Shown here: positions 53,201-61,362 of the stretch, piece after piece
Numbering within the stretch: the first letter of the stretch is position 1
How the letters are laid out: the number at the start of each line of letters is the position of its first letter
Assembly: GCF_003641205.1 (NCBI RefSeq)
Contig: NZ_CP032762.1
Coordinates: 1,612,001 to 1,676,000 of the forward strand
DNA: 64,000 nt
DNA from: Rhodococcus sp. P1Y
GTDB lineage: Bacteria > Actinomycetota > Actinomycetes > Mycobacteriales > Mycobacteriaceae
Reading direction: 5' to 3'
Notes under the pieces: generated by a model
Seen by the model: only the letters and a program-made list of their open reading frames with translations
What the model was told of the DNA's origin: nothing
Databases searched by the model: none
Program-made: the position numbers and the translations under genes

Positions 53201-53286
53201 GGCTCGCCCTCAGGCCACGTGATGATGCATGAATTCCGGCCGTCGAACTGCATTTTTCGGGCAGTGACCGTGGTCGCGTTCGGCAT
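50251..53286 (-). CDS. Short NAD-specific glutamate dehydrogenase, L_180 type (Bac_GDH family)
   Basis: A 1011-residue protein of the large NAD-glutamate-dehydrogenase family. The catalytic part is complete: RGGLRWSDRPEDFRTEALSL (256-275), QSVKNAPIVPGGAKGAFVT (279-297) with the active Lys, YDHKAMGITARGAW and the nucleotide loop GIGDMSGDVFGNGMLLS (421-437). Family members such as mycobacterial Gdh are about 1600 residues; here the N-terminal regulatory region of about 600 residues is absent. It deaminates glutamate to 2-oxoglutarate and ammonium. Start is ATG 53286 (MPNATTV). It follows the kinase-aminotransferase fusion by 60 bases on the same strand. Confidence 0.87.
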   Translation of the reverse strand: MPNATTVTARKMQFDGRNSCIITWPEGEPSLAELTESFADLGLRPLTHRPLPPAGGSSGSMHMFTFEPVSFPDTALTKLAAAFDAKAAGETQLDIYSRLIATADVGWREAALIRALCRFLLQADIGFSENYIVDTLEQQPAFVAGLIALFASRFDPITVDRDRTTAAALTAVDTHVDEARTLDQDRILRALRSFVLATLRTNWYQRDDLGRVKPWASFKLDSRLLTATGPVVPFREIYVHARHVEGVHLRSSLVARGGLRWSDRPEDFRTEALSLMKTQSVKNAPIVPGGAKGAFVTIGPGEDRDTAAVRAYSTFVRGILDVTDNIVDGQIVRPPNTIAYDDEDAYLVVAADKGTASFSDTANAIAREYRYWLGDAFASGGSVGYDHKAMGITARGAWVAVRRHFLERDLDVDTDEFDVVGIGDMSGDVFGNGMLLSRSIKLVAAFDHRHIFIDPLPNAERSFVERRRLFDLPRSTWSDYDRELISEGGGVWPRTAKSITLSGPARAALGIDDTTLTPHDLIKAILCAPVDLLWNGGVGTYVRASDESNADAADPANDAVRVAAAALRTTVVGEGGNLGFTQRARIEYATRGGRINADFIDNAAGVATSDLEVNLKISLGTVANDERDTLLSSVTDEVAEAVLRSSRDQTLAISVAERRAPSLLDQHDRLIEDLCATGVLDRHSEVLPDETTLAARAAAGLGLVRPEVAVLVAQSKNILASELLASSVPENVIFSGRLAEYFPESVRNAAGDSLVQHRLGREIAATSIADELVNRLGPGVFYRLEERLGVKSPLGALAYGLVCAVLPTDQLRDDILASGLPASDMLDSMVKLQQLIESEMVWVLRRPGVTRRLAIDSSADIARWRPPVTVLAASDSVQGRIESLFGALGLADAAIQGNTSVELVSKVHHDLARRLDLTSLLVGTGDTASTSHWDMMGCASVHARIGDTFSELVGQVLDNFSDSPEPVSMWLTENSDRASRFTASMSRSRRGGTVDLAHMCAVEAELELLVR

Positions 53287-53346
53287 CGAACGCCCTTTCT
53301 GTGAGGTGTGTGATCGGTCCAACGCGGACCCAGTCGGGCCGGTTGA

Positions 53347-56232
53347 TCACCAACCGGTCGTCAGGACTCTGTCCAACGAGTCGACGAAGTAGTCGACCGA
53401 ATCCTTCGAAACACACAGCGGTGGTTTGATCTTGAGCACGTTCTGGAAGTCACCGGTGGGTTGCATGACGACTCCCAATTCGAGCAGCCGATTGCAGATG
53501 GCCTCGGTTTCCTCGGTGGCGGGTTCGAGTGTGGTGTGGTCGCGGATGAACTCGAGTCCCAGATACAGACCCGAGCCGTGCACCGTGCCCACGATGGGGT
53601 GCTCGGTAGCGAGCGCCTGTAGTCGAGACTTCAGGTGGCCGCCCACCTCGCGGGCGTTCTCCTGCAGGCCTTCCTGTTGGATTACGTCGAGCACGGCGAG
53701 GCCGATCATCGACGACACCGGGGACCCGCCCGTGGACGAGAAGAAGTAGCCGCCGGTGCGGTAGCGATCGGCGATCTTTCTGGTCGTGACGACGACGCCG
53801 ACGGGTTGGCCGCTACCGATGGATTTCGCAACTGCCACAACGTCGGGAATGGCCTTCTGCTGCTCGAACCCCCAGAACCATTCGCCGAGTCGGCCGTACC
53901 CCACCTGCACTTCATCGGAGATCGTGACGCCTCCGTGCTTGCGGATCGCGGCGTACACCTGCTGAAGGTAGCCGTCGGGAAGCGCGACACCTCCGGCATT
54001 ACCGAAATAGGACTCGCAGATGAACCCGGCGGGCAGCGTTCCTGCCGCGGCCAGATCGTCGATGAACTGCACGGCCTCGGGGGCGTATCGGGCGGCGTCA
54101 TCACCTCGGTGCAGTCCGCGGTACGAGTTCGCTGCGTCGACGGTATGTACCCAGTCCGGTCGGGTGGCCAGGGCATTGGGGTTGTCGGCTATCGAGGTCG
54201 ACACGGCGTCGCTGGCGAAGGTCCACCCGTGGTAGGCCTCCCTCATGGCCACGATATCGGTCCGTCCGGTCGCGGCCATCGCGATTCGGATGGCCAGATC
54301 GGTTGCCTCCGAACCGGAGTTCACGAAGAACACGGTGTCGAGTTCGTCGGGAAGTGTCGCAGTGATTCGTTCCGCGAACTCGGTGATCGCGCGATAATTG
54401 AAGCGCGAGTTGGTGTTGAGCAGGTGCATCTGTCGATGGGCGGCCGCCACCACCTTCGGGTGGGCATGGCCGACGGACGCGACATTGTTGACCATGTCGA
54501 GGTAGACCCGACCATCGACATCTACGAGGTACTCACGCCAACCCCGCTCGATGCGTGGTGGATCCGCGTAGTAGTGCTCCTGCACCTCTGCTAGCAGCCG
54601 TTCGCGGCGCTCCAGAGTGTCGTCGTCTGCGTCGACGATCGTTGCAGGCAGCCCGAGAATCGGCGCAGGGTCACCGGCGAGTACGAACCAACCACGGGCG
54701 TACGACGGTTCCACGCGCAGTGGCACTGCCTCCGACCCCGCTCGCGTGAGCTGAATGTCGATCGGTGTACGTCCAGGCAGCACAACGGTATTCGCCGAGA
54801 CGGGCATGCCGACGAAGTGGATGAGGTCTTCCCCCGACATGACGGTGATGCCGTTGTCGTCCTGAGTGATCACCCCGTCCGCAGGCAAGTCGAGAGCGGT
54901 GTCCTGGGCGAGCCAGAGCGTCAGGGCGGTGGAGACGGTGGCAGGTTCGGCGGGAGTACGGCTGGGGGCACCGGTCAGTCGAGCGGACCACGCCGGTACC
55001 ACCACGGCGGGAGCGCCCGCGTCCAGAGCCGTGAATGCAGCGTCCTCGAGGGTCTGCTGGTCCAGCCAGCACCCCTCGTCGTTGATAGTCGAGGTGGTAC
55101 TCGCGTCGATGGTCACCGCGTCGGCCACACCGCCGATCAAGGGCGTTCCTCGCCATGTCGGCCGTGATCGAGGAGCGAAACCCAGTGCGCACCGAATGGT
55201 TTCGGTCATGACGGCACAGGGCACCGACACTGCCTGGCGGAGGATCCGAAATTCGCGGTCAAGTGCGGCGTCGGCGTACGAATTGCCGGCGTCGAGCCGA
55301 ACTTGCTGACGACCGCTGAGGACCAGGACTACTCCGCGGAGGACGACGAGCGGCCAGAGTGCGTCGATCTCGCCCTCGCTCAGCGGACGTGCCGAATGGA
55401 ACGCACGGATGGCGGGCATGGCATCGACCGGAGTGAAACCGTCGTGGTGCAGCAACGAGGAGACGGTCACCGCGATCTCGTTGACCGCCCACGACTCGCT
55501 GACGTCGCCGAAATCGATGACGGCGTCGGGTAGCGACCCGGGTGTAGTCGCCGCGAGAACGTTGTCGTCGGTGATGTCGAAGTGGCCGAGCTGACGAGGC
55601 AGAGCCGACGCGACCGTATTCAACTGTCGGCCGGCCGACTCCGTGGCGGCAGCGATGAAGCGGCTGACGTCGACGTCCGGCTCGTCGGGCAGTAGCGTGG
55701 CGATGACGCGGTCCGCGTAGCGCAGGTCCCATTGCAGCACCCGGCCCGAAGCGGGGTGGTCGACCTCGGAGAGTGCCACGCTCACCTTGCCGGCGAGCTC
55801 GCCCATTCGTGCCACCGTCGCGGGGGATAGGTAGCTCGAACCCATCAGTGTTGTGCCCGAGATGAATTCGATCATGCGGCCGTGGATGCGTCCCTGGGAG
55901 GTGTCCCACCACGCAGACATCGGTCCGCGGGGACCGGCGACCACCTGCGGAGTCCGCAACGTCGGCTCCCGTTCGGCAACGATTCGAGCGGCAAGATCCT
56001 GCAGTTCGATCTCGGACTCGCTGAAGACAGGGTTACTGAGTTTGAGGACGCCGACCGGTGCGGAACTGTCGAGGTCCCGGACCACGAAGTTCTGATCCTG
56101 CTGGCTGCCGAGTTCGGTAACAGCGCACGTCAGCCCGAAGGTCTCGTACATCAGTTGCCGAACCTCGTCGACGTCGAGTGTCGGGGTGGGCAGCTCGGGC
56201 TGCGCGAAGAAGTCGAACACTCTGTCAGCCAT
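53347..56232 (-). CDS. Fusion: HYKK-like kinase + class III PLP phospholyase/aminotransferase
   Basis: A 961-residue three-part protein. Residues about 20-345 are an APH-fold kinase with QDQNFVV, VLKLSN, the catalytic loop HFDITDDN (217-224: His217, Asp219, Asn224) and IDFGD (239-243), close to human hydroxylysine kinase. Residues 355-540 are an unassigned beta-rich region. Residues 555-961 are a class III PLP enzyme with NSGSEATDLA, SDEVQVGYGRLGE, Lys803 in AVAKSIGSGQP and NVLKIKPPLC, closest in my reading to ETNPPL/PHYKPL. Such a pair would phosphorylate an amino alcohol, then eliminate phosphate and ammonia to give an aldehyde. A conventional aminotransferase role is the alternative. Its start overlaps the amidohydrolase stop by eight bases. 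Confidence 0.88.
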   Translation of the reverse strand: MADRVFDFFAQPELPTPTLDVDEVRQLMYETFGLTCAVTELGSQQDQNFVVRDLDSSAPVGVLKLSNPVFSESEIELQDLAARIVAEREPTLRTPQVVAGPRGPMSAWWDTSQGRIHGRMIEFISGTTLMGSSYLSPATVARMGELAGKVSVALSEVDHPASGRVLQWDLRYADRVIATLLPDEPDVDVSRFIAAATESAGRQLNTVASALPRQLGHFDITDDNVLAATTPGSLPDAVIDFGDVSESWAVNEIAVTVSSLLHHDGFTPVDAMPAIRAFHSARPLSEGEIDALWPLVVLRGVVLVLSGRQQVRLDAGNSYADAALDREFRILRQAVSVPCAVMTETIRCALGFAPRSRPTWRGTPLIGGVADAVTIDASTTSTINDEGCWLDQQTLEDAAFTALDAGAPAVVVPAWSARLTGAPSRTPAEPATVSTALTLWLAQDTALDLPADGVITQDDNGITVMSGEDLIHFVGMPVSANTVVLPGRTPIDIQLTRAGSEAVPLRVEPSYARGWFVLAGDPAPILGLPATIVDADDDTLERRERLLAEVQEHYYADPPRIERGWREYLVDVDGRVYLDMVNNVASVGHAHPKVVAAAHRQMHLLNTNSRFNYRAITEFAERITATLPDELDTVFFVNSGSEATDLAIRIAMAATGRTDIVAMREAYHGWTFASDAVSTSIADNPNALATRPDWVHTVDAANSYRGLHRGDDAARYAPEAVQFIDDLAAAGTLPAGFICESYFGNAGGVALPDGYLQQVYAAIRKHGGVTISDEVQVGYGRLGEWFWGFEQQKAIPDVVAVAKSIGSGQPVGVVVTTRKIADRYRTGGYFFSSTGGSPVSSMIGLAVLDVIQQEGLQENAREVGGHLKSRLQALATEHPIVGTVHGSGLYLGLEFIRDHTTLEPATEETEAICNRLLELGVVMQPTGDFQNVLKIKPPLCVSKDSVDYFVDSLDRVLTTGW

Positions 56233-57883
56233 GGGTTTCGATCTGCTCTTTCTCGAAAACGGTGACGCCGCCGACGATGGTGCGCACCACGGATACTTGT
56301 AGGAGATTGCCGCCGAGGAAGTCGCCGTCCAACACCACGAGGTCGGCGAACATGCCCGATCGCACCCGACCGATCCGCAAATCGGCGTCGAACGAGGCCG
56401 CGGAATCGAACGTGGCGTGGCGGAGTGCGGCGTCGACAGACACGGTGAACCGCGGCTCGTTCGGAGGCAGAGAGTGGTCGGTGGCCGAGCGTCGCGTGGT
56501 GGCGATGTAGAGATTCGTCAACGCTTCATGGGGTGCTGTCGGTGCATCGGTTCCGAATGCCAGGCGAGCCCCTGCCGCAGTGAACTCGGTCCACGGGTAA
56601 CCCCGCTCGACCCGGTCGTCGCCCAGTTGAGCGCGCCAGTTCGGTTGAATGGCGGGATCGGAGTGCACAGGCTGAACCGATGCGGTGATTCCCAGCCGCG
56701 CCATCCGGGCCGGTGTCAGATCGCTGACGACTTCCAGGTGTTCGAGCCGTGGTCGCCTGTCCCACTGCGGATTCACTCGAATTACCTCTTCGAGGACGTC
56801 AAGGGCCATGTCACTGGCCAGATCGCCGATCGCATGGATGGCCAGACGCAGTCGAGCAGCGTCGGCGGCCACGAGAACGGGAAGAAGGGCCTCGGGACTC
56901 CACAGCAGATCACCGTTCGATCCATCGGCGTAGGGGTAGGACATCGCGGCGGTGCACGCGTCGATAACGCCGTCGAGTACGAGCTTGATGCCTACGAGTT
57001 CGAGCCAGGGCGTCGGATCGCCGCACAGCTTCAGAACCCGTTCCACCTGAGCGAGATTGGCGGCTCGATCGCCTGCGTCGACAACGAGCCAATGCGCTGA
57101 CACGCGCACGGGCAGACGTCCGCCGAGGCGTTTCGCGTACCCGAGCAGGGCTCGCCAACCGTCTTCGTCCATCCCCATGTCGACGACCGAGGTGACGCCG
57201 GCGGCGGCGAAGGTCTCGAGCGCACGGCCAATGTGTCCCTCCCTATCCTGGTCCGAAGTGACGGAGGAAAGGTACGCCCAGCCCAGGTCGTGAGCGGCCC
57301 GCTCGTAGAGCATCCCGGCAGGAGAGCCGTCCGGCAGACGAGACAGCCGACCACCGGCCGGATCCGCCGTCGACGCGTCGAGCCCCATTGCCTTCAGTGC
57401 CGCGCTGTTGACCCAGATCGAGTGCATGTCGTTGGAGTCGAGGAAGACCGGGATGTCGGAGACCGCCTCGTCGATCATGGCTGCGGTGGGTTCACCGTCG
57501 ACGGCGTCGAAAAGCCATCCTCGGCCGCGCAGCATGGTCGCGTCGGCGCCTAGTGCCCTTCGTGCGTCTCGCAGGCGCTGCTGAATCTCTGTGAGCTCGC
57601 CTGCGTCGGTAAGGGCGACGCTGCTCAGCCCAGCGCCGAGCCACAACAGGTGCACGTGCGAGTCGACGAATCCGGGGACGACGAACCGTCCTTCGAGATC
57701 CATCGTGAGATCGGCGGTCGGATTGCGCGCAGCGTCGACCGAGTGCACCTCGGCGATACGGTCACCCTCGATCACTACGCAGTCCGCTTCCTCGATTGCG
57801 CCGTCGGCCACTGCCTCCAGGGAACCGGAGGAACTGATGATCCTGGCGTGCACCAGTGCGGTTCGTACGGTGTCGGTAGTCAT
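56225..57883 (-). CDS. YtcJ-like metal-dependent amidohydrolase
   Basis: A 552-residue TIM-barrel amidohydrolase. Metal ligands are the HxH in GFVDSHVHLLW (about 71-81), later His in AIHAIGDLAS and LEHLEV, and Asp in FGTDAPTAPHEA. The N-terminal beta-sandwich (ALVHARII, DLEGRFVVPG) and C-terminal LVVLDGDFL close the composite domain. YtcJ-type enzymes hydrolyse amide bonds in N-formyl, N-acyl or cyclic compounds. The start is ATG at 57883, overlapping the MFS stop by four bases; its stop overlaps the fusion kinase start. It probably frees the amine or amino alcohol used by the next enzyme. Confidence 0.87.
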   Translation of the reverse strand: MTTDTVRTALVHARIISSSGSLEAVADGAIEEADCVVIEGDRIAEVHSVDAARNPTADLTMDLEGRFVVPGFVDSHVHLLWLGAGLSSVALTDAGELTEIQQRLRDARRALGADATMLRGRGWLFDAVDGEPTAAMIDEAVSDIPVFLDSNDMHSIWVNSAALKAMGLDASTADPAGGRLSRLPDGSPAGMLYERAAHDLGWAYLSSVTSDQDREGHIGRALETFAAAGVTSVVDMGMDEDGWRALLGYAKRLGGRLPVRVSAHWLVVDAGDRAANLAQVERVLKLCGDPTPWLELVGIKLVLDGVIDACTAAMSYPYADGSNGDLLWSPEALLPVLVAADAARLRLAIHAIGDLASDMALDVLEEVIRVNPQWDRRPRLEHLEVVSDLTPARMARLGITASVQPVHSDPAIQPNWRAQLGDDRVERGYPWTEFTAAGARLAFGTDAPTAPHEALTNLYIATTRRSATDHSLPPNEPRFTVSVDAALRHATFDSAASFDADLRIGRVRSGMFADLVVLDGDFLGGNLLQVSVVRTIVGGVTVFEKEQIETHG

Positions 57884-59115
57884 CGATGTGTCTCCTGCTG
57901 TTGCGAAACCGACTGACGTGTGGCGCTTTCCGCGTGTTCGATTCGGGTGGACAGTCTCGCGACCAGCACGACCGGGAGGACGAGCGCCCAGCTCATAGCC
58001 CCGACGACCCAGCCGAATGTGCTGTACCCGAAGGCCTCGACCAGCCAGCCGCCGAACACGGGTGCAAAGCTGGTACCGACGAGGTACACCCCGAGCGAGG
58101 GGCCGGAGAACCGGCCGTTGGCGTCCAATGCGGCTGCCGTGGCGATGAACAGCAAGAAGGCGGCCAGGTACACCGAGTTCCAAGTGACCAGAAGCACGCC
58201 GTACACGGTGGGATCGGTCGCGAGCGACGTGCCGAGTTTGAGGGCTCCGCCGAGAACGAGGAGGACGGCCAACGGAAGCGCGCGGCCCAATCGGTCGCCG
58301 AGGAGGATCAACGCGAGTGCGGCAACGAAGCCTCCGGCGCTGGAGGCGCTGAGTACGACGCCCAGGGAGGTGTCGGTGAGCTGTGCATTGTCGGTTCCCA
58401 TGGTGCCCGCGATCGCCCAAAGCGAGTCCTCGCTGATCGCCCACACCGCATACATCGCCAGCAAGGCAATTCCGGCAATGGTGGTGTCTCGGTTGTCAGC
58501 TGGAGCGGAAGTGGCCTGGCGAACCAGGTAGGGCTTGTCGACGATCGGTGCTGCGGGGAGCCATCGGGATGTCACCAGCAGTACGATCGCAAGACCGGCG
58601 ACGAATCCGTACACGCTTCCCAACGTGACCCCCACGAGGGGGATTATCGCGAGCACAACGGTTACCACCGCACGGTTGACGAGCCCGCTGGCCGCGGACA
58701 TGCGGTTGGGGTTACGCAGTGCGGCAAGGGCCGCCCCGCTTGCGGCCAATGCGCCACCGGCTCCAGCGCCGCCCACGATCACCCCGGCGATCGTCGTGAA
58801 CGCGCCTAGGGGCAGCGCCGCGAGGGCGAAACCCACTGCGGTCACGACGAGACCGGCCCGGGCTACCACCATTCGTCGGTGCCCTTCCGCAAGGCGGGTG
58901 ACGGCGATACAGACGAGGGCGGTCGCCAGCAGCGATCCCGTCATGATGGTTCCGGCTTCGCCGACGCTGACGCCGAGCGAATCCTGTAGCGCGATCACCA
59001 TGAAGGGCAACAGATTCGCGGTCAGCAGCCCGAGTACGGACATCCCGAAAACCGATGTTGCGCGCCGGGTGTTCAACGGCAGTCGGGTGCTGTCGGGCGT
59101 GAAGGGGATCGTCAT
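57880..59115 (-). CDS. MFS transporter, first gene of the amine operon
   Basis: A 411-residue carrier with twelve predicted helices and the MFS loop between helices 2 and 3 (TRLAEGHRRMVVARAG). It starts MTIPFTPDSTRLPL and has SVFGMSVLGLLTANLLPF as helix 1. No substrate motif is recognised. It opens a tightly coupled leftward set (MFS, amidohydrolase, fusion kinase, GDH, APC, esterase). A 29-bp palindrome lies 39 bases upstream of its start, the expected place for a TetR operator. Confidence 0.85.
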   Translation of the reverse strand: MTIPFTPDSTRLPLNTRRATSVFGMSVLGLLTANLLPFMVIALQDSLGVSVGEAGTIMTGSLLATALVCIAVTRLAEGHRRMVVARAGLVVTAVGFALAALPLGAFTTIAGVIVGGAGAGGALAASGAALAALRNPNRMSAASGLVNRAVVTVVLAIIPLVGVTLGSVYGFVAGLAIVLLVTSRWLPAAPIVDKPYLVRQATSAPADNRDTTIAGIALLAMYAVWAISEDSLWAIAGTMGTDNAQLTDTSLGVVLSASSAGGFVAALALILLGDRLGRALPLAVLLVLGGALKLGTSLATDPTVYGVLLVTWNSVYLAAFLLFIATAAALDANGRFSGPSLGVYLVGTSFAPVFGGWLVEAFGYSTFGWVVGAMSWALVLPVVLVARLSTRIEHAESATRQSVSQQQETHR

Positions 59116-59153
59116 GAACTACCTCGCTTCGGCGGGCGCGGAAGGCCCGAATG

Positions 59154-59182
59154 CTCTAAAACATACACCGTATGTTTTAGAG
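59154..59182. promoter_or_regulatory. 29-bp palindrome, candidate TetR operator of the MFS-amidohydrolase operon
   Basis: CTCTAAAACATAC is followed by ACC and the exact complement of the left arm (13 + 3 + 13). It lies between the MFS start (59115) and the end of the amidase gene. Size and symmetry fit a TetR-family site, and a degenerate second copy occurs near the TetR gene at 61264-61288. Confidence 0.7.
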
Positions 59183-59231
59183 TTGCAGGCCCTTCGGCGG
59201 ATGATTTTGGGAGCGACTTCCGCTGTACTCG

Positions 59232-61256
59232 CTACAGCGGTGATCCGTCGGTCGTTGCGAGTGCTCCGGACACCCCGCCCTGTGCGGAACGCGCGACGAC
59301 GACGATGAGCGGCCCGTATGGAGTCCGCCATTCGCTGTGTGCCGCGCTGTGGGCGCCCTCCGGTACCGAAACGGACCCGCTCACAACGCCTCCCGTCGTC
59401 CGGAGCGGTACGCGCACTCCGTCGACGAACGCCTGAATTTCCTCGGCGGGACCGTCGGTGACCTCGACGACGAAGCCGAGTTCGTCGCCTGCCGGACCGG
59501 GTCTGAGTAGTACATCGCCGATGGCAACGGAGAGATCGCCTTCCGCGGCCGTGCCGGGGTGCGCGAAGATCTGCTCGTCCGGCAGTACGGGGGTGCGTGC
59601 CGGGGCAGGCCTTCGAACCCCGGTTGCTTCGACCGACCGGGCCAGACGCAACAGCGTGGAGTCCGAATACGCGGCACCGGCCAGTGTCAGACCGACCGGC
59701 ATTGCACTGTCCTCCATTATGCCCATCGGGACTGTGACGGTGGGGATCCCGAGGTGGCGGGGAACGAGGTTGCCGTTGGACACCCACACTCCGTTGTTCC
59801 AGGCAATCGCGGCGGCGGAAGCGTCCACGTCGGCGTCGGCGGGGCCCACGTCTGCAGCAGCAGGAAAGACGACTGCATCGAATCCGTTGGTCTGCAGCCA
59901 ATTCTCGAAGTCGACGCGCCGGGTCTCCTCCAGTCCGCGCATCCCCGCCTCCACATACGAAATGTGGTCGAAGGGCGTCACTCCGGCCGCCGCTCGCGGG
60001 ACGTAGTCCGCAAGGTCGTAGGCAACGTCGAAGGGGAGGACGCCGTACTGATCGGGCAGCGCACCGGTGGGGTGGGGAAAAATGAGGGCGGGGTCTGTAT
60101 CGGCCAAGCGGCTGAGGCCGGGCTGAGCGTTCGCGGCCAGAAAGCTGTCCAATGCCCAGATGGACAGCTCGTCCAATTCTCGTTCGAGGAACTCGGGGGG
60201 AACGAAGCCGCGGTCGACCATGGTCCGAGACTCGGGATGCAGACCTTCGTAGTTCTCCACGACAGGGAAGTCGGTCTCGACGACCTCCGCGCCTGCGGCC
60301 TCGAGATCGTCACGCATGTGCTGCCAGAGCGACATCACGGATGCGCGAGTGTGGATCGGATTGGCGCTGGCGGGGTCGCCGTTGATGTAGAGGCGGGGTA
60401 CAGCCAGTCGGAGGCCCTTCAGCGGTAACGGGGGCAGATCGACGTAGGACGCCGGCCGCACTGCGGAAGCCTGCGGTAGTTCGATCCATTGTTGCTGACG
60501 CCAGAGGTCGCCCTCGGCAACCTGATCGTCGGCGACGACGACGTCGAGCAGACGTAGTAGGTCGTCGACCGAGCGTGCGTGCGGCACCACGACGTCCATC
60601 GTGGGGACCAACGGCCAGTTCCCCCGCACCGAGATCACACCACGGGACGGGGTGTACGCGACGAGTGCATTGTTCGACGCGGGAGCGCGGCCGGAGGACC
60701 ACGTCTCCTCGGCCAGGCCGAAGGCGGCGAAGCTCGCCGCCGTGGACGTGCCCGAGCCGTTCGACGATCCCGACCCGAAAGCGGCCGTGAGAAACTCCGC
60801 GGAATATGGACTCTCGGCGCGACCGTAGAGTCCGCGTTGCATTCCGCCGGCGGCCATCGGGGGCATGTTGGTCATACCTAGGCAGATCGCTCCCGCTGCC
60901 CGCAGTCGCCCCACGGCGAACGCGTCGTCGTTCGCAACGAGGTCCGCATAGGCGGGCGAGCCTGCGGTGACCGGCAAGCCGCGCACCTTGTAGCTGGCCT
61001 TCGCTGTGTACGGGATTCCGTCCAACGGGCCTCGAGCCTGTCCGAGGGCGCGGCGTCGGTCCGACGCGCGCGCTTCCTCGAAAGCATTCGGATTCAACAC
61101 CGGGACCGAGTTGAGCAGGATTCCCGATCGGTCGTAGTGGCCGATTCGGTTCAGGTAGCGCGCCACGATCTCGACGCTCGTGACCGTGCCATCCGCGAGG
61201 GCTGTGGCCAGGCACTCGATGTCGGCCTCGGCGACGCTGAATGAGGAGGAAGTCAT
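59232..61256 (-). CDS. Large atypical amidase-signature protein
   Basis: A 674-residue amidase. Lys in PYTAKASYKVRG (about 80), cis-Ser in GSGSSNGSGTS and the probable nucleophile in EETWSSGRAPASNN supply the triad, but the usual GTDTGGSIR block is replaced by EETWSSGRA. The last 130 residues after the amidase core form an extra domain (GDLSVAIGDVLLRPG and following strands). It should hydrolyse a carboxamide; the divergent block suggests a different substrate range from the amidase at 38862. The ATG at 61256 has GAGGAAGTC before it. A copy of the putative TetR operator lies eight bases upstream of the start. Confidence 0.83.
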   Translation of the reverse strand: MTSSSFSVAEADIECLATALADGTVTSVEIVARYLNRIGHYDRSGILLNSVPVLNPNAFEEARASDRRRALGQARGPLDGIPYTAKASYKVRGLPVTAGSPAYADLVANDDAFAVGRLRAAGAICLGMTNMPPMAAGGMQRGLYGRAESPYSAEFLTAAFGSGSSNGSGTSTAASFAAFGLAEETWSSGRAPASNNALVAYTPSRGVISVRGNWPLVPTMDVVVPHARSVDDLLRLLDVVVADDQVAEGDLWRQQQWIELPQASAVRPASYVDLPPLPLKGLRLAVPRLYINGDPASANPIHTRASVMSLWQHMRDDLEAAGAEVVETDFPVVENYEGLHPESRTMVDRGFVPPEFLERELDELSIWALDSFLAANAQPGLSRLADTDPALIFPHPTGALPDQYGVLPFDVAYDLADYVPRAAAGVTPFDHISYVEAGMRGLEETRRVDFENWLQTNGFDAVVFPAAADVGPADADVDASAAAIAWNNGVWVSNGNLVPRHLGIPTVTVPMGIMEDSAMPVGLTLAGAAYSDSTLLRLARSVEATGVRRPAPARTPVLPDEQIFAHPGTAAEGDLSVAIGDVLLRPGPAGDELGFVVEVTDGPAEEIQAFVDGVRVPLRTTGGVVSGSVSVPEGAHSAAHSEWRTPYGPLIVVVARSAQGGVSGALATTDGSPL

Positions 61257-61263
61257 GATTGAA

Positions 61264-61288
61264 CTAAAACACACACTGTCGGTTTTTG
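61264..61288. promoter_or_regulatory. Second candidate TetR operator (degenerate copy)
   Basis: CTAAAACACACACTGTCGGTTTTTG matches the core of the 59154-59182 palindrome at 20 of 25 positions by hand alignment. It lies between the amidase start and the TetR gene, where it could control both. Confidence 0.55.
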
Positions 61289-61362
61289 GAAGACTTCGGC
61301 CGCGTCGATGTTCGGTCGAAAATGCTGCCTGTAGGCTCGTGCTGGCCTGAGAGGAGACGACC

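Noticed and set aside
57884..58444. N-terminal extension of the amidohydrolase
   Set aside because: It is the antisense-frame shadow of the MFS carrier gene; the family N-terminus begins at ATG 57883.
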